NCBI RefSeq assembly: GCF_027924105.1
Contig: NZ_AP026972.1
Span: 1,364,001-1,428,000 of the forward strand
Source: Polynucleobacter sp. KF022
GTDB taxonomy: Bacteria > Pseudomonadota > Gammaproteobacteria > Burkholderiales > Burkholderiaceae
DNA length: 64,000 bases
Reading direction: 5' to 3'
Notes under the pieces: generated by a model
The model's database searches: none
The model's input: the letters and a program-made list of their open reading frames with translations, nothing else
Told to the model about the DNA's origin: nothing
Shown: piece after piece, positions 41,682-50,495 of the stretch
Position numbering within the stretch: the stretch's first letter is position 1
Layout: every line of letters starts with the position of its first letter
Translations under genes and position numbers: made by a program

Positions 41682-43139
41682 TTAACGGGGAATAATAAAA
41701 GTCGATTTTTCATCACGCGTTCTGGTAATCATCTCATTTCCAGACATTTCGTGAGCAATCACATCAAAATGAATTGGGTAATTGCCTGGCTGATTTACGC
41801 CCGTATCAGCACTTACCTTGATCGGCATCAGCAAATTACTTGCCGGCGCCACCTCAATCTCAGTGACGACCTGACCTTGAGAATTCAGCACCTTTAGACC
41901 ATCTAAACCAAGAGCCTTCACTTGCACGTTCATATTATTTTCAGATGCATTCATGATCTGAATACGATAAATATTTTCAATCCTCACACCCTCTACCTCG
42001 CGTGCCAATGCACCGCGATCGCGCATCACATCTACCCTCAATGGATTACGTGTAGCTAGAGAGACTAGGAATGCAGCCGTAAGAACGGTAATGAAAGCTG
42101 TGTAGATTAATACGCGTGGGCGCAAGATATGACGAATGGCGCTTTGATTCGACTCACGATCTTCGATTGCTCGCTCAGTTGTATATCGAATCAATCCTTT
42201 TGGATAATCCACTTTTTCCATTACCTGATCGCATGCATCAATACAGGCGCCACAACCAATGCACATGTATTGCAAGCCATCACGAATATCAATACCAGTA
42301 GGACAAACTTGCACGCAAATACTGCAGTCAACGCAGTCGCCCAAACCTAGAGACTCATGATCAGCCGACTTGCTACGACTACCTCTAGGCTCTCCGCGTA
42401 CTTTGTCATAAGTTACCAAGAAAGTATCTTTATCGACCATCACACTTTGGAAGCGTGCATATGGACACATGTACTTACAAACTTGTTCACGCATAAAACC
42501 CGCGTTACCCCAAGTAGCAAAGGCATAAAAACATAACCAGAAAGTCTGCCAAGGACCTAAAGACAGATGAATTAGCGCAGAGCCTAAAGTGGTAATTGGT
42601 GTGAAATAACCAATGAAAGTAAAACCAGTCCAGAATGCGATCAATAACCAAAGGAAATGCTTGGTGATCTTAAGGCGCCACTTTCTAAAGCCCCAAGGCC
42701 ACTCCTCGCCGTCTAAACGAATGCGTGCAAAGCGATCCCCTTCCACCTTGCGCTCGATCCACATAAAGATCTCGGTATATACCGTTTGCGGACAGGCATA
42801 GCCGCAGAAGAGACGACCTGCAATAGCTGTAAATAAAAAGAGCGCTAACGCGGAAAGAATTAATAGGAGCGTGAGATAGATCACATCCTGCGGCCATAAA
42901 ACAATGCCGAAGATATAAAACTTACGCTGAATTAAATCAAAGAGTACGGCCTGACGACCATTCCAGCTAACCCATGGCAAACCATAAAACAGTAGCTGGG
43001 TTGCAAAAACGAGGATAAAACGCCAACGGGCAAAGAGGCCCGATACTGAACGTGGGTAAATCTTTCGCCGGACCTCGTAAAGAGACTCCTCAATAACCTC
43101 TATGGGGATAGGTTTTCCACCCGGCGGAAGATCTGCCAC
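41682..43139 (-). CDS. ccoG: cbb3 oxidase accessory ferredoxin-type protein CcoG (RdxA/FixG)
   Basis: CcoG is a membrane iron-sulfur protein that reduces copper(II) for cbb3 assembly. The 485 residues include five or so helices, a CGYACPQTVYTE motif (about residue 110), and two 4Fe-4S motifs: CVDCSICVQVCP and CIGCGACIDACD near 265-310. The C-terminal third is the periplasmic Ig-like FixG domain. It starts with GTG, 12 bases after ccoP; the upstream AAGAAAAG is a modest ribosome site. Confidence 0.94.
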   Translation of the reverse strand: MADLPPGGKPIPIEVIEESLYEVRRKIYPRSVSGLFARWRFILVFATQLLFYGLPWVSWNGRQAVLFDLIQRKFYIFGIVLWPQDVIYLTLLLILSALALFLFTAIAGRLFCGYACPQTVYTEIFMWIERKVEGDRFARIRLDGEEWPWGFRKWRLKITKHFLWLLIAFWTGFTFIGYFTPITTLGSALIHLSLGPWQTFWLCFYAFATWGNAGFMREQVCKYMCPYARFQSVMVDKDTFLVTYDKVRGEPRGSRSKSADHESLGLGDCVDCSICVQVCPTGIDIRDGLQYMCIGCGACIDACDQVMEKVDYPKGLIRYTTERAIEDRESNQSAIRHILRPRVLIYTAFITVLTAAFLVSLATRNPLRVDVMRDRGALAREVEGVRIENIYRIQIMNASENNMNVQVKALGLDGLKVLNSQGQVVTEIEVAPASNLLMPIKVSADTGVNQPGNYPIHFDVIAHEMSGNEMITRTRDEKSTFIIPR

Positions 43140-43151
43140 TAAATACTTTTC

Positions 43152-44078
43152 TTATTTAGCTGCTGCTGGCTGTTTATTGTTAGATAAACCCCAAACATAT
43201 GCAGTTAATAAATGAATTTTTTCAGGACTTAAGACTTTATCTTGAGCAGGCATCATTGCCATACGGCCTTTAGTTACAGTCTCAACAATCGTTGCCTCTG
43301 AGCCACCATATAACCATACTTTGTCAGTTAAGTTAGGTGCGCCTAATGCAATATTGCCTTTACCTTCGGGACCATGGCATGCAGCGCAATTCGATTTATA
43401 GACATCAGCACCGCGAGCTGCTTTGAGATCATCGGCTGGCAAACCAGAAAGGCTGCGAACATAGTTAGCAACATCAACAATTTGTTTGCTCTCCAATTGC
43501 GGGAATGGAGGCATTACACCTGCACGGCCATTAATAAGAGTCGTCTTGATATTTTCTGGTGAGCCGCCATAGAGCCAGTCACCATCAGTCAAATTCGGGA
43601 AGCCTTTAGCGCCGCCAGCATCTGAACCATGGCACTGCGCACAAGAATTTAAGAACAAGCGCTGACCCATTTCACGAGCTTTTGGATCGGCAGCAACTTG
43701 CTCAATATCCATAGTGACGTATTTAGCATAAACGGGCTTTAACTCTTCATTGGCAGTTGTCATGGATTTCATGAGAGAACCGTCAGTACTGTAACCCAAC
43801 ACACCAGGGAAAGATCCGAGGCCGGGGAATAGAACTAAATAAACCAATCCAAACACACAAGATAGCAAGAACATCCACATCCACCAGCGTGGAAGCGGAT
43901 TGTTCAGTTCGCGTAAGTCACCATCCCAGACGTGACCTGTATCAGCAACTGCGCCATCAGCCGTATGCACTACTTTAGCTTTACGCTGTGAAAACAATAG
44001 CCATACACACCAAACAATGCCTACCAATGAAACTAGGGCGATGTAGCTACTCCAACCGCTGCTAAAAAAGTCACTCAT
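43152..44078 (-). CDS. ccoP: cbb3 cytochrome c oxidase diheme subunit CcoP
   Basis: CcoP passes electrons to CcoO. The 308-residue protein has two membrane spans (about 13-30 and 65-85) and two haem c sites, CAQCH at 146-150 and CAACH at 231-235, each followed by its distal methionine region (GVMPPFP and MAMMPAQ). The ATG overlaps the ccoQ stop by 4 bases. Both CxxCH sites need the Ccm proteins. Confidence 0.97.
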   Translation of the reverse strand: MSDFFSSGWSSYIALVSLVGIVWCVWLLFSQRKAKVVHTADGAVADTGHVWDGDLRELNNPLPRWWMWMFLLSCVFGLVYLVLFPGLGSFPGVLGYSTDGSLMKSMTTANEELKPVYAKYVTMDIEQVAADPKAREMGQRLFLNSCAQCHGSDAGGAKGFPNLTDGDWLYGGSPENIKTTLINGRAGVMPPFPQLESKQIVDVANYVRSLSGLPADDLKAARGADVYKSNCAACHGPEGKGNIALGAPNLTDKVWLYGGSEATIVETVTKGRMAMMPAQDKVLSPEKIHLLTAYVWGLSNNKQPAAAK

Positions 44079-44242
44079 GATTTATCCTTACTGAATTCAT
44101 CCGGAAGATCAAATGGAAGTTCTGCTGATTCCTGGTTTGCTTCTTTTCTACCAGGAGACCAAGCCCACCAAACAATTCCTACAAAGAAAATAAGTCCAAT
44201 TACTGTAGAAAAAGCCGAGAGGTAGGGTGTGATCTGTTCCAT
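44075..44242 (-). CDS. ccoQ: cbb3 oxidase subunit CcoQ
   Basis: The frame runs from ATG at 44242 to TGA at 44075-44077, giving 55 residues: MEQITPYLSAFSTV, one membrane span (IGLIFFVGIVWWAW), then SPGRKEAN and an acidic tail ELPFDLPDE. This fits CcoQ/FixQ, which stabilises the oxidase. It lies between ccoO and ccoP, as expected, with 34 bases to ccoO and a 4-base overlap with ccoP. No strong ribosome site is seen. Confidence 0.92.
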   Translation of the reverse strand: MEQITPYLSAFSTVIGLIFFVGIVWWAWSPGRKEANQESAELPFDLPDEFSKDKS

Positions 44243-44276
44243 TTGATTTATGTCGTTCTAATTAAAATCCCAGCCT

Positions 44277-44927
44277 TTACTTGGCCACCACTTCATCAAC
44301 AACGATGTATCTGCGATTTACGCCAAGACCCTGAAGATAGGCAATCAATGCATCCTCTTCGGTTTTACCTTCTAACTCTTTAGGCGCATTAGCAATCATT
44401 TCCTCGGTGTAAGGAACGCCTAAACGGGTCATCGCAATCATATGAGCTTGAATTGTGGAAGCGTTAGCAGCATTCTTCTGCAACCAAGGATATCCAGGCA
44501 TATTTGACTCGGGAACTACATCACGAGGATTGCGCAAGTGAATACGATGCCAATCATCAGAGTAACGAGCACCAACGCGAGCCAAATCCGGACCAGTACG
44601 TTTGCTACCCCATAAGAATGGATGGTCATATACAGACTCGCCAGCCAAAGAGTAAGGACCATAACGTTCTACTTCTGAACGCAAAGTACGGATCTGTTGT
44701 GAATGACAACCAACGCACCCTTCGCGCTGATAGATATCACGTCCAGCCAAGCGCAAAGCTGTATATGGCTCTACACCAGGACTTGGCTCAGTTGTAGTGT
44801 GCTGGAAAAAGAGAGGTACGATTTGTACTAGGCCTGCAATCGATACCACAATGATCGTGGCAATAATTAACCAGCCAACGTTTTTCTCAAGCGTTCCGTG
44901 GGAAAAGAATTTATTTTCGCTAGACAT
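44277..44927 (-). CDS. ccoO: cbb3 cytochrome c oxidase monoheme subunit CcoO
   Basis: The 216-residue protein has an N-terminal membrane anchor (about 18-40) and the haem c motif CVGCH at residues 71-75 followed by SQQIRT. GPDLARVGARYSDDWH and NPRDVVPESNMPGYPWL, with the axial methionine, are family hallmarks. AAGGAG lies before the ATG. It follows ccoN by 12 bases. Confidence 0.97.
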   Translation of the reverse strand: MSSENKFFSHGTLEKNVGWLIIATIIVVSIAGLVQIVPLFFQHTTTEPSPGVEPYTALRLAGRDIYQREGCVGCHSQQIRTLRSEVERYGPYSLAGESVYDHPFLWGSKRTGPDLARVGARYSDDWHRIHLRNPRDVVPESNMPGYPWLQKNAANASTIQAHMIAMTRLGVPYTEEMIANAPKELEGKTEEDALIAYLQGLGVNRRYIVVDEVVAK

Positions 44928-44939
44928 TTTCTTCTCCTT

Positions 44940-46379
44940 TTAGTGTTCAGCAACGGCCGTTGGAATAGGCGCATTTACAAAAGTTTTACCCTGCACAGTC
45001 TTGAAGACGTTGTATGCCATCAAGAACATGCCGCTGAGGTAGCACAAGCCGCCCAACAAGCGAATCATGTAGAAAGGATAGGTCGCTTTAACAGACTCAA
45101 CAAAGCTATATGTCAATGTTCCGTCTGGCTCGAATGCTCTCCACATCAGACCCTGCATCACGCCAGCAATCCACATAGCAGCGATGTATAGAACAACACC
45201 GATAGTGGCAATCCAGAAATGCAACTCAATCCACTTAGTGCTGTACATCTCTTTTTGCCCTACCAAGCGTGGGATCAAGTAGTAGAGAGAGCCGATCGTA
45301 ATCATGGCAACCCAACCCAAAGCACCTGAGTGAACGTGCCCAATAGTCCAGTCTGTGTAATGAGACAAGCTATTCACAGTCTTGATTGACATCATCGAGC
45401 CTTCGAAGGTAGACATACCGTAGAAGGACAGAGCTACAACTAAGAATTTCAAGATTGGGTCACGACGCAATTTATACCAAGCGCCAGATAAAGTCATGAT
45501 GCCGTTGATCATTCCACCCCAAGATGGCGCCAACAAGATTAAGGAGAACACAGTACCAAGAGACTGCGTCCAGTCAGGCAAAGAGGTGTGTTGCAAATGG
45601 TGAGGACCTGCCCACATATAGGTAAAGTTCAAAGCCCAGAAGTGAACAATGGACAAACGGTATGAATAAATTGGGCGCTCTGCTTGCTTAGGGATGAAGT
45701 AGTACATCATGCCCAAGAAGCTTGTAGTCAAGAAGAAGCCTACCGCGTTGTGACCATACCACCACTGCACCATCGCATCTTGTACGCCAGCATATGCAGA
45801 ATAAGACTTCCACAATGTCGCAGGCATTTCCAAGTTATTGAAAATATGCAGAATAGCAATCGTCAGAATGTATGCGCCAAAGAACCAATTAGAAACATAG
45901 ATATGTTTCGTCTTACGCTTCATGATCGTGCCGAAGAACACAACTGCATAGGCCACCCAAACTAAGGTGATCAAGATATCGATTGGCCACTCTAGTTCAG
46001 CGTATTCTTTTGATGTTGAAATACCTAATGGCAATGTCACGGCAGCTAAAACAATAACTGCCTGCCAACCCCAAAAAGTAAATGCTGCTAATTTGTCACA
46101 AAACAAGCGCGCCTGACTTGTACGCTGCACGATGTAATAGGACGTTGCGAACAACGCTGAGCCGCCAAAGGCAAAAATTACCGCATTGGTGTGCAATGGA
46201 CGCAAGCGACCATAGCTCAGCCAGGGAATATTAAAAGTGATCTCAGGCCAGATCAGCTGGGCTGCAAGGATAACACCCACCAGCATGCCAACAATTCCCC
46301 AGAGCACAGTAACAATCGCAAATTGACTGACAACCTTGTAATTGAAGGTATCTTGATTACTCCCCACGGTAAGTCCCAT
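44940..46379 (-). CDS. ccoN: cbb3 cytochrome c oxidase catalytic subunit CcoN
   Basis: CcoN houses haem b and the haem b3-CuB centre that reduces oxygen. From the ATG at 46379 (MGLTVGSNQDTFNYKVV) this is 479 residues with twelve or so helices. PLHTNAVIFAFGG gives the low-spin haem His, WWYGHNAVGFFLT the CuB His and cross-linked Tyr region, GPHHLQHTSLPDW the CuB His pair, and IGHVHSGALGWVAM the haem His. AAGGAGAG stands just before this ATG; the in-frame ATG at 46412 lacks one. An Fnr-class promoter precedes it. Confidence 0.97.
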   Translation of the reverse strand: MGLTVGSNQDTFNYKVVSQFAIVTVLWGIVGMLVGVILAAQLIWPEITFNIPWLSYGRLRPLHTNAVIFAFGGSALFATSYYIVQRTSQARLFCDKLAAFTFWGWQAVIVLAAVTLPLGISTSKEYAELEWPIDILITLVWVAYAVVFFGTIMKRKTKHIYVSNWFFGAYILTIAILHIFNNLEMPATLWKSYSAYAGVQDAMVQWWYGHNAVGFFLTTSFLGMMYYFIPKQAERPIYSYRLSIVHFWALNFTYMWAGPHHLQHTSLPDWTQSLGTVFSLILLAPSWGGMINGIMTLSGAWYKLRRDPILKFLVVALSFYGMSTFEGSMMSIKTVNSLSHYTDWTIGHVHSGALGWVAMITIGSLYYLIPRLVGQKEMYSTKWIELHFWIATIGVVLYIAAMWIAGVMQGLMWRAFEPDGTLTYSFVESVKATYPFYMIRLLGGLCYLSGMFLMAYNVFKTVQGKTFVNAPIPTAVAEH

Positions 46380-46425
46380 GGTCTCTCCTTTTTTGTGACC
46401 AAACAACGACATAATCCAAATAGAT

Positions 46426-46474
46426 TGGATCGATTATCAAAGTAAGGTCATTAAGGGAGTTTGATCTATGTCAA
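46426..46474 (-). promoter_or_regulatory. Fnr-activated (class II) promoter of ccoNOQP
   Basis: TTGATCTATGTCAA (46461-46474) matches the Fnr box TTGAT-N4-ATCAA with one mismatch. On the minus strand GATAAT (46438 to 46433) is a near-consensus -10 box. Setting it at -12 to -7 puts +1 at an A at 46426 and the box centre (46467.5) at -41.5, the class II position, where the -35 is replaced by Fnr. The resulting leader to the ccoN ATG is 47 bases. The sequence is direct; activation by the fnr product at 40426 is inferred. Confidence 0.8.
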
Positions 46475-46481
46475 AAAGGAT

Positions 46482-46499
46482 GGGGCAAATTGGAGCCCC
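46482..46499 (-). terminator. Possible short terminator for ccoS
   Basis: On the minus strand GGGGC (46499-46495) can pair with GCCCC (46486-46482) over an 8-base loop, followed by ATCCTTTTTG. It lies between ccoS and the ccoN promoter. The stem is only 5 bp, so confidence is low. Confidence 0.35.
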
Positions 46500-46568
46500 T
46501 GGGAAAGAAAATGCTTTATTTTCTAAATCATATTTAATATATGACTTTAATTGATAGTGCCTACTAAC

Positions 46569-46724
46569 TTATTTAGACTTCGGAGTATCATCATCCATCA
46601 GAATGGCTTCGCCTGGACCATCCAAATCATCAAACTGACCGCTCTTAATGGACCAGTTCAAAATCCAGACCAATAGGCCAATCAGAACCAGCGAAATAGG
46701 AATGAGTAGAAAAAGGCTTTCCAT
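46569..46724 (-). CDS. ccoS: cbb3 oxidase assembly protein CcoS
   Basis: The frame from ATG at 46724 to TAA at 46569 codes 51 residues: MESLFLLIPISLVLIGLLVWI, one membrane span, then WSIKSGQFDDLDGPGEAIL, the CcoS/FixS hallmark, and an acidic end DDDTPKSK. CcoS is needed for metal and haem insertion in the oxidase. It lies 9 bases after the copper ATPase gene. Confidence 0.93.
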   Translation of the reverse strand: MESLFLLIPISLVLIGLLVWILNWSIKSGQFDDLDGPGEAILMDDDTPKSK

Positions 46725-46733
46725 CCCTATAGT

Positions 46734-49166
46734 CTAAGCTTTTCGCAAACGCCAGGCATTTAAGGTCACCGCAAGCGAAGAAAGCGACATACCGATTCCC
46801 GCAACCCAAGGATTAACCCAACCCATCATTGCCGCCGGAATAGCTAACAAGTTGTAAATCAAAGCCCATAATAAGTTTTCCTTAATAATGGCTTGGGTTT
46901 TATCTGCTAATAAAAGCGTTTTTGCTAAGGGCTCTAGAGAGACAGCTGTCAAAATGGCATCAGCGCCTGCAGCAGCTAATGGTGCACCCGCACCAACGGC
47001 AATTGAGATATCTGCTCGCGCCAGCAATGGAGCATCGTTTACGCCATCACCAATAGCCCAAATAAAACGTCCTTCTTTTTGCAAGCGTTCAATGTAATCA
47101 TACTTATCTTCGGGAGTGCAGCCACCTCTGTGGGATTCAATACCAACATGATGAGCCCACCAAGCAACCGTATCACGATCATCGCCTGAAACTAAATGTA
47201 TGGCAATATTTCTAGACTTCACCACTTTTAAGAATTCCTCCAAACCAACTCTTGGTGTGTCCAAGAATACAAAGCTGGCGATCAATCCTTGCTCGTCGGC
47301 CAAATGCACTTGACCATATTGACCTAACTGAGAGCTCTGCTCTACACCCAGCCATAAAGCACTTCCGAGCCTATAAGATCCAGAACTTAAGCCTCGACCT
47401 AAAAGATTAATGACAGGCTCACTCAATAAAGGTATCGAAAGATTTTCTTTTTCAGTAGCACGCAATAAAGAAAGCGCCAATGGATGCCTTTGCCCTGACT
47501 CCAAGGCCGCCGCTAAAGCAAGCGCATCCTCACGCCGATAACCCGCACGAAGATTGATAACTTCCTGCAGCTCTGGCTGACCCATTGTTAGAGTACCGGT
47601 TTTATCAAGAACCAAATCCGTAGCCTTCACTAAACCCTCCATCACATGGCCACGCACGATCAGTAAACCTAATTTAGTTACAGCGCCTTGAGCTGCTGCC
47701 ATGGCTGTTGGAACTGCAAGTGATAAAGCACAAGGGCAACTCGCAACTAGTACCGAAACTAAAACAGTCCATGCGCGAGCAGGATCAAAGTAAAGCCAAA
47801 TCGCTGATGAAGCAAATGCACTGAATAATAGGAACGCAACGAAATAGGCGGCCCACTTTTCAGCAAGACTAACCATCACTGGCTTTGCAAGTAATGCTTG
47901 ATCCAGTAGAGATGCAATTCCTGCGATACGAGTGGATTGACCTACCGCATCAATTTTCATAAAGAATGGATTAAGAATGTTATGTGTACCTGCATACACG
48001 CGATCACCAATTTTCTTATCAACTGGTTTAGATTCACCGGTCAATAAGGACTCATCCAAAGCGCTCAAATTTTCAACCAAAACACCATCAGCAGGCACCA
48101 CCTCTCCAGGGGATACTCGTAATATCTGACCAGAATCGCAATTTACTACTGGAACAACCTCTATCTCTTGTGAAGCTGGGTAATCGATTGCACGCTCGCA
48201 GGTAGCAGGTAACTGTTTTGCCAAAGCCTCCGCCCCACCCTGCGCATCTTGTCTAGCTAGTAATTCAACATATCTTGCAGCCAAGATAAATGCTACAAAC
48301 ATTGTGATTGAATCAAAATAACTTTGACTAGAGCCATTGATTAAGTTAATTGTGCCGGCGATGAAAGCCAATGCAAGCGCTAATGCAATTGGTACATCCA
48401 TACCCAGCATATGCGTTTGCCTAAAGGACTGGACACTGCGCCAAGCTGCTTGAAATATTGGCCCTGCTGAATACACCATAACCGGTACGGTTAGTATCCA
48501 ACTAGTCCAACCTAAAAGCACTTCAAACTCAGGGGTGATGTCAGCGTCCACATAGGTTGGCCATGCATACATCATGACTTGCATCATGCCCAACATGGCT
48601 ACGCCAAGACGTGACAGAAGCTGTCGCCTCTCTTTTTTCGCCCTATCCAATGATTGAGATGGTTCGAATGGCCAAGCTTCGTAGCCAATCCGTTCAATTT
48701 CAAAAAGGAGTCTTGCTAAGCTTGTTTTTTCTGGTGAGAAACGCACCATCACTTTTTGAGTAACGTAATTAATTTGCACATCTTGAACGCCAGCATTACG
48801 ACACAAATGTTGTTCACATAACCACACACAAGCTGCACATCGAATTTTTTCTAATCGCAGAGTGGTCTCTAGACTGTCCTCGCCTTCAGATGAACGAGTA
48901 AAGCGGCCCCGCAAAGAAGGATCGTCATAAGGCTTCAGCTTTTCTGGGATTTCATTGCTAGCAAGATAGGCTGCCGGCTTATCACCAGCCTGTGATCGTC
49001 GGGCGTAAAAAACCTCAAGACCCTCACCATGAATCGTTTGTGCAATAGCCATGCAGCCTGGGCAGCAAAATGATCGAGGCTCACCCCCTAATTCTGCCTC
49101 GATTAAATCACCTGGGAGAATATGGCTTGAGCAGTGATAACAAACCAGAGAATTTGTTTTATCCAT
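46734..49166 (-). CDS. ccoI: Copper-translocating P1B-type ATPase CcoI (FixI/CopA2)
   Basis: This ATPase exports copper to the periplasm for cbb3 assembly. From the ATG at 49166 it is 810 residues. An N-terminal domain holds CYHC and CCPGC (metal-binding pairs), then a heavy-metal domain with CAAC (about residue 110), eight helices with the CPC motif in ASCPCALSLAVP, the phosphorylation site DKTGTLT and the hinge GDGVNDAPLL. A TTG at 49178 overlaps the MFS stop and is less likely. GAG lies 8 bases upstream. Its location before ccoS fits ccoGHIS organisation, though here split by ccoNOQP. Confidence 0.95.
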   Translation of the reverse strand: MDKTNSLVCYHCSSHILPGDLIEAELGGEPRSFCCPGCMAIAQTIHGEGLEVFYARRSQAGDKPAAYLASNEIPEKLKPYDDPSLRGRFTRSSEGEDSLETTLRLEKIRCAACVWLCEQHLCRNAGVQDVQINYVTQKVMVRFSPEKTSLARLLFEIERIGYEAWPFEPSQSLDRAKKERRQLLSRLGVAMLGMMQVMMYAWPTYVDADITPEFEVLLGWTSWILTVPVMVYSAGPIFQAAWRSVQSFRQTHMLGMDVPIALALALAFIAGTINLINGSSQSYFDSITMFVAFILAARYVELLARQDAQGGAEALAKQLPATCERAIDYPASQEIEVVPVVNCDSGQILRVSPGEVVPADGVLVENLSALDESLLTGESKPVDKKIGDRVYAGTHNILNPFFMKIDAVGQSTRIAGIASLLDQALLAKPVMVSLAEKWAAYFVAFLLFSAFASSAIWLYFDPARAWTVLVSVLVASCPCALSLAVPTAMAAAQGAVTKLGLLIVRGHVMEGLVKATDLVLDKTGTLTMGQPELQEVINLRAGYRREDALALAAALESGQRHPLALSLLRATEKENLSIPLLSEPVINLLGRGLSSGSYRLGSALWLGVEQSSQLGQYGQVHLADEQGLIASFVFLDTPRVGLEEFLKVVKSRNIAIHLVSGDDRDTVAWWAHHVGIESHRGGCTPEDKYDYIERLQKEGRFIWAIGDGVNDAPLLARADISIAVGAGAPLAAAGADAILTAVSLEPLAKTLLLADKTQAIIKENLLWALIYNLLAIPAAMMGWVNPWVAGIGMSLSSLAVTLNAWRLRKA

Positions 49167-49174
49167 TTGGTTAC

Positions 49175-50410
49175 TCAAGCACGTACTGCGCTACCCCAAC
49201 CTCTTCGTCGCTCGTAGATGACAAATAGAACACCCCATATCACGACAGCAACATATGCCCAGACCCAAGCTACTTGTGAGGTACGCGAACCAGAGATATC
49301 CAGAACAAAGCCAAAAATTGCAGGGCCCAATAAGCCGCCGCCAAAGCCCATCAATGAGTGAAGGCCCATGGCAGCTCCTTTAATATTTTCTTGTGCGCTA
49401 ATCACCAGGCCCGCAGTAAGTGTTGAGGAATCTGCCATGATGAAAATAGCATGTCCAATAGCTAGAGCAACAATTAACCACCATGATTGGCCTGTTGAGC
49501 AAGCAAATGCAATGCCTAATACAGCACTGGTCAGCATCACAATACAAACCCACTTCTGACGACCCACTCTTAAAGCAATTTCATTACCCAGTATTGAAGC
49601 GGGCACGCCAAAGAAATTAATTACTCCGGCTAGAGTCGTAGCAGCCAGAAAAAAAGATTCTCCTGATGCTACAGCGCAAAAAGCAAAGAAGGCAACAATC
49701 CAGCTCCTTGAGGCAAAGAGTTCCAATGTGTGAGCGGTATAGCCAAAAATAAATCCTGCAGCATTTTTATCTTGCAAAACTAGCTTCCATTTATCAACTG
49801 GAAAGATATCATGCAGACGTATATTGATTGGACCTTTCCACTTCTCATGCTGCAATGCTGGGATAAATAGTAAAACAAGTAGAAATGCAGCAAGTGGTCC
49901 TAAGGCGATGAGGCCAAAAACGTAATGCCATCCTAGTGCGCTCAGAATCCAACCAGAGCATAAATAAGAAAAGCCAGTACCAATACCAAAGAAAGCGGTA
50001 TAAAAAGCAATGTGTCGTGTTAGCTCGCCTGACTGAATACGATCAGACAAAATTTTGAGGCCCGGCATATACGTGCCAGCAAGTCCGGCGCCATTTAAAG
50101 CCATGAATATCAGCGCTGTCCAAAAGTTATAAGCTAATAGGCTCATACCCAACAAACCGCAGGCAGCAGAAAGTCCGCCTACTAAATATACCTTACGAGC
50201 ATCCACTCGATCGGTCAGAGCGGTAGCCAATGGAACAGCAAGCATGTAACCAAAGAAAAAAGCACTGGCAATCAAGCCTGACTGTAAATTTGTGAGATGC
50301 CATTCCTCTTGGAGGGTGGTGAGAACTACGGCGTAACAGGCAAAACCCAATAAGGCACAGGTTTGTGCCATCAGCATAAGAGGGGTATAGCCAGCAGAAC
50401 GAATACGCAT
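49175..50410 (-). CDS. MFS transporter
   Basis: The 411-residue protein has about twelve hydrophobic helices. Motif A-like ALTDRVDARKVYLVGG (about residues 61-77) and SAFFFGYMLAVPLAT match sugar-phosphate/nitrate-type MFS proteins. The substrate is unknown. It ends 8 bases before ccoI on the same strand, so it may be co-transcribed with the copper ATPase, although a metal role is not supported by its sequence. Confidence 0.87.
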   Translation of the reverse strand: MRIRSAGYTPLMLMAQTCALLGFACYAVVLTTLQEEWHLTNLQSGLIASAFFFGYMLAVPLATALTDRVDARKVYLVGGLSAACGLLGMSLLAYNFWTALIFMALNGAGLAGTYMPGLKILSDRIQSGELTRHIAFYTAFFGIGTGFSYLCSGWILSALGWHYVFGLIALGPLAAFLLVLLFIPALQHEKWKGPINIRLHDIFPVDKWKLVLQDKNAAGFIFGYTAHTLELFASRSWIVAFFAFCAVASGESFFLAATTLAGVINFFGVPASILGNEIALRVGRQKWVCIVMLTSAVLGIAFACSTGQSWWLIVALAIGHAIFIMADSSTLTAGLVISAQENIKGAAMGLHSLMGFGGGLLGPAIFGFVLDISGSRTSQVAWVWAYVAVVIWGVLFVIYERRRGWGSAVRA

Positions 50411-50418
50411 AAATAGTC

Positions 50419-50443
50419 AGTAGAAACGTGAACTCATTCTACT
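50419..50443. promoter_or_regulatory. Inverted repeat in a divergent intergenic region (possible operator)
   Basis: AGTAGAA (50419-50425) and TTCTACT (50437-50443) form a perfect 7-bp inverted repeat with an 11-base spacer, between the divergent MFS and Bug receptor genes. This is operator-sized but could be chance; no regulator gene is adjacent. Confidence 0.3.
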
Positions 50444-50495
50444 CGCCCAGAACAAAATAGACCCGTTACACTACTAAAAACATGAAGGAGACCGC

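Noticed and set aside
44243..44276. TTGATTTATGTCGT before ccoQ as a second Fnr box
   Set aside because: The second half-site differs from ATCAA at three positions, and it lies inside the ccoO-ccoQ gap of an operon.
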